From the NCBI GenBank assembly GCA_022925895.1, contig JAKSYS010000123.1, positions 1 to 64,000 of the forward strand: a stretch of DNA of 64,000 nt, written 5' to 3'. This stretch comes from Fragilaria crotonensis. Its lineage: Eukaryota; Bacillariophyta; Fragilariophyceae; Fragilariales; Fragilariaceae. Position numbers and translations under genes: made by a program. Numbering within the stretch: position 1 is the stretch's first letter; every line of letters starts with the position of its first letter. Shown piece after piece: positions 25,201 through 35,367 of this stretch. The notes beneath the pieces are model-generated. The model was not told where the DNA came from. It did no database searches and was given only the letters and a program-made list of their open reading frames with translations.

Positions 25201-27144
25201 TCGACACTTTCGCGAAACAGCTACTTCATGTAGTTGGGATGCTCTTCCGCGCCTGGCCGTTCCTATGTTAGCAATCCTAAGTTCGCCGGGATGTTGGAAA
25301 ATTGCCCACCAGAGTCACATCCTTGAGATTAATCGCCCACCGATCGCCGGAACGTTTTCACAGTATATAGCATCTCTTTCCGACTGGGAGTCCGAACTCT
25401 TGACTCACCTTGATATGAGTGATGACCCTTTTTCCGTCGCCGTTGCTCTTGAACATGGCGTTCGAGCCGTCAGTGACGGCTCCGACTGGCACCAAATCCA
25501 AGGTGCTTTCGGCTGGACGATTAGTACGGACCGCGGTGACCGTTGTGCACGGGGTATGGGCCCTGCCAGTAGTCCCTCTCCACACGCATACAGATCGGAA
25601 AGTTATGGCCTCCTCTCCCTTTTGTGTTTCCTCCGCCGACTCGCAGAGTTTACCGGGAAACATGACCAATGGTTCGGTATCGTGGCGACTGATAGCCAGA
25701 GTCTCATTGACACAATTCTCCAGCGTCGAGGACAATGCCTTCCTGGCCACGACGTCTTCAACGTGGCCGACACACCCGTTTGCAGTTTCCCACTTGAACC
25801 CACCCTTCCGGAGTGGGATGTCATCCGAGGTATTCAGGTTCTTCTTCAAGAAATGCCGCTGTTGACCCTTCGACATGTTAAAGGTCACCAAGATCGGGCG
25901 ACTCCGTACCAGCAACTCCCTTTGCTCGCACAATTAAATGTCGAGGCTGACGCGCAAGCAACACGATATCAACGAGAACTGGGTACCTTCAAACCGGTTG
26001 TCCTCCTGACTGAATGGGCCGGCGTGCATTTGGAGTTTCCTACGGGAACAGTCACGGCGCATTATGAAACGGCTCTGAGGTACCAAGCGACAGCGCCGGC
26101 GTTAAAAGCCCACATGCAAGAGCGGTATTCGTGGTCTCAACAGACAATGGCGGCAATCAACTGGCAAGCGCATGGTAAAGCAATGCGTCGATCCCTCGAT
26201 CACCGCACGTTCCTTGTAAAACTAGTCCATGGCATTCTTCCAACGAATCAACGACTTCATCGGTCGGACCATCGACGGAATAAATGTCCAAGCTGCCAAA
26301 CCGTCGGAGAAAGCTGGCAGCATATCTTATGCTGTCCGTCCGTTGCACACTCTTCATGGCGTACGTCCATGTCGACACAGCTCGACTCCGTGCGCAACCC
26401 TGGGAACGATGCCACGCCTTCACGACATGTTACTTCAAGCTCTTCGTGATTGGTGCATACACGACCCGCATTCTGTCAACGCTTACCAAGTACAACCCTC
26501 CCCAATGATTCTCCAGCTATCCGGCGCGTTATCTTTCAACAAAATGCCATCGGATGGGACCACATATTTTTGGGTCGCTTCAGTAGCGAGTGGGCATCAG
26601 TGCAAGATGCATATTATGCTCTTAAGGCACACTCGACTGAAACCAAGCGGCAAACAGGCCAAACCTGGCAAACGGCGATCATTAGTTGCATATGGCAACA
26701 ATTGTTCTTACTTTGGACCATCCGTAATCAAGCCCTACATGGTGCAGATTCTCGCTTACAAGCACAGGCAGCCAGACGTGAGGTTGAACGCCAGCTGACG
26801 GATCTGTATGATCTTCGCAATCACATGGAACCCAGTGTTCAACGTTTGCTGCATAGCGATCTTACGGAACATTTTTCGAAAACAGTGGCATACAATAAAA
26901 ACTGGCTGTCGATCTACGGTCCCCTCGTCAAGCAAAGTATCAAGCGAGCAAAAGCTAAGGCCATCCAAGGAGTTAAAGCCATCACACACTACTTCGGTAC
27001 CAAAAGGTAATTGGGAGTTCAGTACAGTACAAGTCCGCTAGCCGCTACTGGCACACGGTAGTGTCTAGTCGTGCGGGTCGAGTGTTTATTTATCCGAACA
27101 CAGCGATAGCACGTTAATTAGATATGGGTTTTTTTTTTTTTTTT
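22211..27144 (+). mobile_element. 5'-truncated LINE (non-LTR retrotransposon) inserted in the piggyBac gene
   Basis: The 4,934-bp insertion is bounded by a perfect 10-bp target-site duplication. It begins inside the linker that normally lies between endonuclease and reverse transcriptase, so the endonuclease and any first ORF are missing, as is usual for 5' truncation during target-primed reverse transcription. It ends in a run of about 17 T on the sense strand (27129-27145) where poly(A) would be usual. Domain order in the remaining protein is linker, reverse transcriptase, RNase H and a CxxC-H-C finger. The RNase H suggests an I-like or Ambal-like clade, but the clade is not certain. Confidence 0.92.
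22217..27010 (+). pseudogene. LINE ORF2: reverse transcriptase, RNase H, zinc finger (frame-broken)
   Basis: The main open frame is 22781-26449 (1,222 residues if read alone). The reverse transcriptase shows ATACYDRIIPNLG (catalytic Asp), GTGQGSANSPAIWC and GFVDDCN, with FVDD at residues 376-379 of that frame. The RNase H part shows VSDGSDW (Asp about 899), YRSESYGLL, VATDSQSLID and VKGHQD. A CPSCQTVGESWQHILCC finger follows. The upstream linker runs in another frame (22217-22907) and joins by a single-base loss near 22855. Two more frame changes near 26385-26395 and 26505-26515 lead into the C-terminal segment ending at 27010. About three frameshifts make this copy inactive. Confidence 0.85.
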
Positions 27145-27145
27145 T
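27129..27145 (+). repeat. Oligo-T tail at the LINE 3' end
   Basis: About 17 consecutive T on the LINE sense strand come directly before the right target-site duplication; the last T may belong to the duplication. A sense-strand T-run is unusual, because most LINEs end in poly(A) or a short microsatellite. Confidence 0.9.
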
Positions 27146-27154
27146 ATGGTTTGA
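27145..27154. repeat. Right target-site duplication of the LINE
   Basis: This is the second copy of TATGGTTTGA, immediately after the T-run that ends the LINE. It is identical to the left copy, implying a fairly recent insertion. Confidence 0.95.
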
Positions 27155-28057
27155 GTGGTGTGATGTACCCGATAGAGTCGGTTGAAGGAAATGACAGACC
27201 TCGACAGCTTCCGCCAAAAAACTTTGACGAACTATTGGCCTCTTGATACGCTTGACTGAATCGATTCACCACCCTGGCCGACGAGTTGTTATTATGGACA
27301 GTAGCTTCTGTGTGTTGAAGGCTTTTACAAAGCTTGTGAGCGTTGGTGTGTACTCTTCGGCTGTGATCAAAAAGAGGAGATGCTGGCCAAAGTACCGGAA
27401 GGGTGATGCCATTGACATGCGATTCAAAGATAGCGAGGTCGGTGATGTGGGCGGCAGTCAAGCCGGGAAGCTTCAGCAGGAAAGGTTTGTCATCTTCTGC
27501 ATGAAAGAAGAAGACTATGTCATGAAGCTTATGGCAACGTATGGTGCTCTTGAGAGGAGTGGCGACGAAAGTCTGACATGACGATTGATCACACAGCACT
27601 GCTCCTAAACCACTTTATATACAGGTACCAAGTGGATGATTACAACAATTTGAGACATTCTCCAATCTCCTTGGAAGAAACACTCAGCACAAAGGATTGG
27701 AATGTAAGGGTTTTTGCATTCATCCAAGCACTTGTTGAGGTCAATACGAGGTTGGTTATGGCGTACTTCACGCAGTCCACGACCAGCAGGAGTTGATCAG
27801 CGCAAGAGGAAGAGGTCTGCAGTGGCAATGGCATCGGGTTGTGGCGTGGAAACGACGAAGCCACATTTTGCTGCTGGAATTGGAATGGAGAAGATTGGGA
27901 AGCACTTTCGATTCAGAACCCACAACATGTTTGCAGGACTCTACATTGCAAAAAAAGGATCAGAACAACAACTTATTGCAAATGCATGATTGGTCATTGG
28001 CTGTGTCCAACACGCATTGCTGGTATTCACATTGCATCAAAGGGTAATGACAAATGA

Positions 28058-28207
28058 GTTTGCAACGTAATTCAGTAAGATGCAGCCTGGATAAAACTTC
28101 CAACTACATTATTAACAGTTCATGATCAAGGTATGTGGCTGTTGCGGCGTCTTGAGCAGAGATGATTTTTGATGAAGATATACTGCAAACGGCAACCCCT
28201 GAATTCA
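28058..28207. other. Short flank between piggyBac and Copia element
   Basis: About 150 bp of AT-rich sequence with no gene. Before the Copia insertion it was continuous with the sequence from 35368 onward, so the 3' end of the piggyBac element may lie on either side of the Copia copy. Confidence 0.4.
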
Positions 28208-28362
28208 TGAATAAAACCTACCGTTACTACTGGAAATCCATCATTGTGGGGCAGCATGGCATTAGTGATTAGGATAGAACAAGATTATAAACTAAGTCCG
28301 GAGAAAACCCCACTTGGTCTGGCCGTAGCCCAATATGACGCAGACACAGTAGAATTCGTTCA
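28208..28362 (-). repeat. 3' LTR of the Copia element
   Basis: 155 bp, identical in every position to 35213-35367. On the element's sense strand it runs TGAACGAA...TTTATTCA, giving the usual TG...CA ends. Confidence 0.95.
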
Positions 28363-28552
28363 GTCCCCGCGAGCAAAATACCGATCCATCGGTGATTCGC
28401 TCGTCCCCGGATTCGTACTCCTCACAAAACACCAAATATCACGTAACACCAGAGGCCGTTCGGACATCCATTACCGAATAGTATTAGCCCATCCACACCT
28501 ACGCTCGTAGGCCAAGGCCAGCCACCTGCTTCGCAGGCCAAAAGCCATCCCA

Positions 28553-30574
28553 TTACCATAGGATGCGTTGCGATAAATCCCGAAGTTTCGGTCCTGCCAA
28601 GAGCTTCGTAAAGATATCTGCCAGGTTCGTCTCACCATCTTCTTTAGCAATTCGCACAGTCCCCGCAGCTTGAGCCTCACGAGTCCGATGATATGCAATC
28701 GCCTGATGTTTCTTTTTCAAGGTTGACTCCGGCCTGGTAGAATTCTTGACGACCGCTTCATTATCACAGAAAACATTGCACGGATCCTCAACCGGAACAC
28801 CCATCATCCTTAACTTGTACCGCAACCCTTCAATTAACTCAACCGCAATCTTCATGGCGATGAACTCCGAGCCAAACGTGGAGGATTCCACCGTGTTCTG
28901 CCGCTTGGAGTACCAAATGATTGGCGCACGATTGATATAAAGGATCACACCAGTATGCGACCGACGCGTCAACTGACAACCTGCATGATCAGCGTCGACA
29001 AAACAAGTCATCATAACTGGCTTCCCTCGCGGTTCAGGCATGTTCTCCGGTATCGCTTCCTTCGCATCGGGGTAGTACTTCGACCAATCCTGTGTGGCAA
29101 ACCGTCGCGGGTCGTAGCTCGGCTCTGTGTCATCAAACACCATCGTTGATCGGTCATACTGTTTCAGATATGCAAAGACATGGAACAACTGCTGAAGATG
29201 GCCCTCCCTGGCAGACACAAGATATCGTGACATCAGAGAAACCGGCATCAGGATGTCCACTCGCCCAAGTTCACAGATCCACCTTAAGACGCCGACCAAC
29301 CCTTGGTAGTAATTGAGCCGCTGTGCATCCAACTCCGCCGTCTGATCCAACTCTGGTCGATACCCCTGACTTAATGGAGTCGTGGTGCGTTTCGGCAACC
29401 CCAACCCCACGTTCTCCAACTCTGTCTCAACATCCTTGACAGCCCTCGCCACATACTTGGATGAAGACATGGCCCACCTGATCTTTCCCGGCTCGTCCGA
29501 CTCGGGAATCTTGAACTGCTTGATCTCAGCCCCAAGATATACGTCAGGCGCCTTCACGCTCCCATCCTTTAGCTTGTAAACCTTCGACAAAGCGTCCATC
29601 ACATTCTTCGGATTAGTATCGAGGCAGAGGATGTCATCAACGTACGCCAGAACATAGCTGTAGAACTTGGTTCCATCGGCCTTCGTCGCGGCCTTCATCC
29701 ACACGTCCGGGTCCGCCTTACAACTCTTGTAGCCCATATCCCGCAGCGACGCAGCAAGGTGGTCCCTGAATCGTGCTCCCGACGACTTCATTCCATAAAG
29801 TGCACGCACTATCTTCGCTGGTCGTCCTCTTAAATCGGGTGGGAACTCCAACCCAGCAACGACATATAACCTCTCCTCAGTCGGCGCCGAGAGATAGGCA
29901 TTCTGGATGTCGGCCGCCAAGATATCGAGCCCATTCAAAGCCGCAAGAGTGAAAGCGATACGAACGCTGTCGCGTGAGACGACACTCGAGAAGGTCATTT
30001 CCTTCGGCACATCATGCTTCGCGCCATTCAGGACCAATCGCGCCTTCCTCGTCAGATCAAACTTGATGTCGAATATCATGTGACATGTCGCTTTTGCAAA
30101 TCCAACCGGCGGGTTTGGGTCGTCGCTGAACTCAAATGCAATCATCACATTTCTCATCTCCTTTTCAATGGCATCACGCCAAAAGGTAGTCCCCGTTCTG
30201 CGATCAATCGCAAGCGCCTCGGCCACAGTCTTCGGCAGTTCCACGCCATACTTGTGCGACCTCAGCCAATACTTGGTGGACTTTACCTTCTTGATTACAC
30301 GATCCCGGCGGCGTAGCACATCGCGAACCCACCAAGCAAATGCAGGTTCCTCTGCGATCTTGTTGGCAACCGCATACTCCGCCACCTCAACGGGGTTCGC
30401 TTCTTTCAAGTCCTTTAACGGAATCCAATCCGAAGTACCATCCTTCCAAGAGACCAAGAGTTTCCAACCCCTCGTCGTCAGCTTGGGACGACGCTGCCCA
30501 TGACGGTTCTCAATGAAACCGTCGTCCTTTGACAGGGCCGATCCATCTTTCTTGTGGTCGGTGATCTCTTGCAA
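28553..30574 (-). other. Reverse transcriptase / RNase H frame of the Copia element
   Basis: A 673-codon frame shows the Copia reverse transcriptase motifs LAADIQNAYLSAP, RALYGMKSSGARF and LAYVDDILCLD (YVDD active site), then RNase H with CFVDADHAG, WYSKRQNTVESSTFGSEF and the terminal segment NLADIFTKLL. Order and wording are typical of Copia. Confidence 0.92.
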
Positions 30575-31830
30575 ATGGCAAAGTGGCGACCCTCGTCGTC
30601 CACCTGTGAATACAAGTTTTCGGCAATCACATTCGCGGCATACGTCGCAGTCGATCCGTCCGGAAACTCAACCTGGTACTCCCGGGTGTCCAAGATAGGA
30701 TTCGAGTGCCGCATGCCAAGTGGATTACCGTCTCTTCCGTGCATCCGACCAATGACCTTTGCGCGTACCACGTCTTCGCCACGTGGCAGAAGCACGCTTG
30801 CCGAGATGTATTCGTCCATCGACTCAGGCGTGTAGTCGTCTGCATCCTTCCTGGTTGACTCAGGTTCGAGGGGTTCGAGATCGTCATCCGCATCCCGTTC
30901 CGCCTCCTGAACTTCTTCGATCGAGGGGAACAACCCGTCGAAGTCGTCGTCAACCTCTGATTGGCGCTTACTGTCGCCGATCTTGTCTTGCACCTCTTCG
31001 TCGAAGCGTTCCTTTGCCTCAATCGTGTGCTGCATCCGCTCGATCTCGTCCCCGATCAGAAAGACCGTTGACCTTGCGATCGGACGGCAGGAGATTGGCA
31101 ATACCCAATGGCAGTTGCCGCTCCCAATCCCTCTTGCCGGTCCCAACCAACGACCAAGCTTCACCTCTCCGTCATGATCCATGTAATGTACCCATTGGTA
31201 CCAACTGAACTGGACGTACATCGAGATGTCGGGCGTGTCACCATCCACCCTTTCCGCCGGAACACGACCATTCAGAACCGGCGTATCGTGCGCCGTCAGT
31301 CGCCTTGTTCCGGCATACCATTCGCCGCAGAAGCACCAAGTTCGCTTTGGTGATCCTTCGGCTTGCATGAACCGACGAATTCCACGCTTGATAGCACGAA
31401 TGGAACTCTCCGCCTTGTTTTGCCACGGGCTATACGGCTCCGTCAGAGTTTGGCGGATCTGGTAGTCGCGGACGACGTCCTGCCAGTGCCTAGTTCTCTG
31501 CTCCAAGGCGCCATCCGAAATCAGCCAACCCGGTACCCCAGACTCTTGGATGAAACCGAGAAGTCCCCGGGAGGCGTCCGCCTTCGTCTTCAAAGGGTAG
31601 AACTCGTCGTACCCGTACCCATCTGTGAAGACCTGGGCACAAGTGTATCCACGCAATGACGTCGTCGGAGAAAACATCGTATCGGTGTAGAATTTCCCCG
31701 ACAACCTTGGATAACGTATCGCCTGCTGCCTCGTCTTGAATCGCCGCGACACTGGATGCACGTACTTCCTTACTCCGACTTGCGTCGTAACCTCCAGCGT
31801 TCGCTTTGCAGTCTCAATCCCAATCCCCAA
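30478..31830 (-). other. Integrase frame of the Copia element
   Basis: A 450-codon frame carries the DDE-type core: FYTDTMFSP (first Asp), WLISDGALEQ (second Asp) and PYSPWQNKAESSIRAIKR (Glu). The C-terminal half is acidic and contains a chromodomain-like or Copia-specific tail (YTPESMDEYIS). Confidence 0.85.
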
Positions 31831-32624
31831 CGTTTCGCCAGGACCTCCTTCGTGATAACGGAATCAGGTGACGACGTCGCCACTGCATAGAGCTCGTGTT
31901 CCAAACCAATCATGCAGATCCCATCTCCTCTCAAGTCACCGCCTGAGACTTGCACCATTTCTTCGAGTCGCTCCGCTAGTAATCCATCGTCTGCACTTGC
32001 GACAGCCAAAATTTCCCTCGGAGTCATCAAACTCATCACTTCGTGCAGGTTTCCCCGCGTTCCTGTCCCCGAAAGCTGCATCGTGGTGCTGACCATAGAA
32101 ACGTTGAAGTCGCTTCGCTCGCGGAGTTGGGTCTCAGCCTGACGAAAGTGTGGTGATCTAGGATCCCACGCCGCATCAGACGTCATTTCCAGCCGCGTAC
32201 AGTTGGCGATCTCATCGTCAGTTGGTCTTCTCGAAGTAAAATACGAGACCACGCCCTCCATCTCCAAGGGAATCCTCAGCTTCGAATCCGGGAAGGATAT
32301 ATCGTGAGGTGAGTCAGCATCAAATTGCTGAGGAGTATCACAAACAGAAAGCCCAAAAGCTCTTAGTTGATTGGGACAAAGGAGTGAAACAGGTAACCGT
32401 TCTCCTAAGAATAAACATTCGTTGAAGATCAACAAATATGTCTCCCCATCAGTCGGGCAATCATACGCCGTTGCCGCCGACACAATGGGGACCCCTTTCA
32501 GAGCATTATACTCTGAGGTGAATGGAGTTACACTAACTGTTTGACCAGTATCCTCCAACACCACCATGTTGCACCCGCAACACAGGTATCCGCATGCGAG
32601 TCCATCTCGGACCTGTCCACACAT
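31770..32624 (-). other. Protease-region frame of the Copia element
   Basis: A 284-codon frame lies between Gag and integrase, where the aspartic protease of Copia elements is encoded. A YDCPTDGETYLLIFNECLFL segment and the position support this. The catalytic triplet is not certain by eye. Confidence 0.55.
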
Positions 32625-32689
32625 GCTCCGCTTGACATGGCCTTGATCACGCGCTCAGCGGTGCTAGCGGTGACCATTAGGACCTTGCG

Positions 32690-34201
32690 TCAGTCCGAGT
32701 TGGCGTTTCCGCCAGCTCGGTTACCACTCCCACCAGAATGGGCTCTCCTCCCAAACTGGTCGCCTGCGTTCGCGGACGCTGACGTTGGAGTCGGGGCATT
32801 ACCGTCCCCGTTTCCGTCCCCGGAATCAACCCCAGAGACAGAAGCTTGGCGTTCCTTCTTGGCTTTCTTCTTGCCTTTGCCGCCGGCTTCCTTGCGTGCC
32901 TTAACGACCGCAGCCCGCTCGGCATCAGACATAGCCCACCACTCCTCATTGGAGTAACCTTTGGTGTTTGTTTGCTTCTTGCCACCCTTGCGTTTGGTTC
33001 CCTTGCCACCCGACGACTTGGAACCTGCGCCGGTCGACGCGGAGCTCACGCTCCTTGCCGCACTCCCAGCATCCTTGTAGGCCCGCGTCGTCGTCGCTAG
33101 CGTCGAAAGATACTGCTGACAGCTTTCAAACGACTTGAGCTTCTCAGGCTCACCAAAGCAATGCGTCACACCCATCTGCAGAGTCGGATCCTTGATGTTC
33201 GCCAAGAAATCCTGAACCTTCTTCGTCTCGGGAACGGCCTCACCCACCAGCTCCAGTTCAGCGTGAGCTTCCTGGTGAGCTTGGACATAATGCTGAAACG
33301 TCCAATTGCGTCGATGTCCAGTAAACTGGGACGCACCGAGCTTCGCATAAGCCTTCGCCTTGATAGTCATGTTAGCGCTCTCGCCCTCACACTGCTTCCT
33401 GAGAGCAAGAACTGCGCCGCGACCATCCTTCTTGGCGTCAAAGTGCTTGATAAAGGTCCAACCAGGTCCGTCCGAGATATAACTCTTGAACTCTGCATAG
33501 TATCGCTTGTTGTCGATGGCGTAATGTTGGCCTTCGAGCACGGTATTGTTGACCAAATGGTCGTCCAAATCATCGTACTCGACGTCCCGCACTTCGTTCG
33601 TCACCTCCGTGTGCGCTCGATGAATGTAGGACAACGGGCATCTCGCCTCAGCTCGGAAGTGGTAGATGTAATTGTCCCATGACTCCCACCACTTAACCCA
33701 CAAGCTGAGGTTCTTGAGCACCTCCGGCTTCCTTGGAGTCATGGCATCCATGCCATCCAGCAACTTCTTCTCCTCCTGCATCCTATCCACCGCCTCCTCT
33801 GCCTTGGCCCTCGAGAAATCCTCCGAGTTCGCCTCGAGTCCACATCGAATCTGCGACGCAGTCCAATGGCGAAAACCTTTAAGGAGGTTAACGCTGACAA
33901 AGGGAAAGTTAACTCCTTGGCGTGGGTTGTTCCTTGCAACCTGCCTCGTCATATCGGAGAGACTGTCTTCAGAGACGGTCAGAAGCGTCAACGGGGAAGT
34001 AAATCCCTGCGCAACGATCGCCTCTGCGGTGACCCTGTTGAAACCGATGTAAACGAGTGCCTCGGTGAACTCCTCGGACTGCTCGTCGTCGTCCATGGTC
34101 GAAGATGTTGGAATGTTGGGAAAAGTGCCTTCTTGAGTTGTTTTATTGGAGATATTGTGATATTTCCACAAACAAACTCGTCGCCAATTGTTTGGGATCA
34201 T
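32690..34201 (-). other. Gag frame of the Copia element
   Basis: A 503-codon frame encodes an acidic, Trp-containing N-terminal half and a Lys/Gly-rich tail (KGGKKQTNTKGY, then EEWWAMSDAER). No CCHC knuckle is seen; the lysine-rich tail may take its nucleic-acid-binding role, an inference. The initiating ATG nearest the conserved start may be the internal one at MDDDEQSEEF. Confidence 0.75.
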
Positions 34202-35212
34202 CCGCGAGTTTTATACGTAGCATTTACGTAGGTCATAGTATGTCAGGACATTCCTGGAGTTTCTCAGTGCATTTCATGCATCGCCGTGCGTTTGTACCGG
34301 CCCCACACGTAGATGCGTTTCACATTCGCGTCATCGTGCGTGCGTTACGCATGATTGGCGTGTGTAACGCTGCCACATGTGCCATTCGACTCATTCGACT
34401 GCACAGAATAAAAACTCAGTATTGCCCTAACCGCTCGCTAACGACCATCCTCGACTTGATTCCTTAAGTAAAATCCGTAACGTTAAAAATCACTTAGAAA
34501 ACGTCCGACGCAGCACTTTACTTAGACATTAATTGTCCGTGCCACTTAGCCTGCGCTGCATGACCTCCCGGCAACCTCCAGGTTAGCTAGGGCTATGCAG
34601 TCACCAGTCCAATTCCCCCCAAGGTTCTAAAGAGCTTTCCAATCTTGTTCCTTCAAGACTTAGGCTGCAATTTGGAACCCTGGTCGTGGCCACGATCGGA
34701 ATCATGACCCCAGGCGATTCCTCTCGAATCTTCGAGGGAACGGATGACCGCAGCGTAGCTGTGATCGCCGTTTCGCCCAACCATGTCCTTTCTGACCTCC
34801 CTGGCCTCATGGTGTCCGGCTATTCCTTTGCCGCTCGGTGTCCCTTTCGCGGCATCATCTGCCGTCGCAGACGCCACTTCCCAGGCTGAACTGGGCACTT
34901 CCGCTCCTGGAAACGGTCGTCATGATGAACATGACCGATCCAATCGTCGACAAAACCGTTCGTCAGCACGACGGTTATGGTCTGCACGATTACGTCGGGA
35001 GAGCTACTCCCGCTACCGTTTTGCGAACGATCCTTCGCTGCTAATCGGGTAGTGTGAAGTTGAGATCACCGGTCCGACGACTGTACTTTGTCGTCCCGCC
35101 TTCACAGTTGAACTACAACGCGCTCGTTTGCAAGGACGAATGTTCTGTTCCCTCCAGATCATTCACGCCAGTCCTTTTGCGTGCCAACACGTGAGTGCTG
35201 GGTCTGATAAAC

Positions 35213-35367
35213 TGAATAAAACCTACCGTTACTACTGGAAATCCATCATTGTGGGGCAGCATGGCATTAGTGATTAGGATAGAACAAGATTATAAACTAA
35301 GTCCGGAGAAAACCCCACTTGGTCTGGCCGTAGCCCAATATGACGCAGACACAGTAGAATTCGTTCA
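35213..35367 (-). repeat. 5' LTR of the Copia element
   Basis: Identical to 28208-28362. It lies upstream of the Gag frame in the element's orientation, with about 1 kb of leader between it and Gag. Confidence 0.95.

Larger units (their letters stand above)
21186..28057 (+). pseudogene. piggyBac-like DNA transposase gene, broken and split by a LINE
   Basis: Coding pieces flank the LINE at 22211-27144. Left pieces: 21186-21608 (N-terminal region) and 21701-22210, with LTWGEFLRSLGLIFVMAT, CLDESMSVWTNKWTCP and RKPHPMGNEYH. Right pieces: 27145-27796, with SGVMYPIE, GRRVVIMDSSFCVLKA and YQVDDYNNLRHSPISLEE, then a Cys-containing tail to about 28057. The three aspartates expected of the piggyBac DDD catalytic core (in CLDES, VIMDSS and QVDDYN) are all present. 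Frame changes occur near 21610-21700, 22160, 27240, 27580 and 27790, plus an in-frame TGA at 22040-22042, so the gene is dead even without the LINE. Terminal repeats and TTAA duplications were not found. The transposase normally cuts and pastes the element at TTAA. Confidence 0.8.
28208..35367 (-). mobile_element. Copia-type LTR retrotransposon, close to whole and young
   Basis: Two identical 155-bp direct repeats flank about 6.85 kb of internal sequence, coding on the minus strand in the order Gag, protease region, integrase, reverse transcriptase/RNase H. Integrase before reverse transcriptase defines the Copia superfamily, and the overall style resembles the diatom CoDi lineages. The 5-bp target word ATTCA is found at 28203-28207 and 35367-35371 (one base is ambiguous with the LTR end). 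LTR identity implies a very recent insertion. It looks almost whole; the coding capacity is divided among four long overlapping frames, with about two or three discontinuities, some of which may be programmed in the family. Treated as a fossil copy. Confidence 0.92.

Noticed and set aside
25358-25933. 191-codon minus-strand frame
   Set aside because: It is antisense to the RNase H part of the LINE, where the sense strand has clear family motifs.
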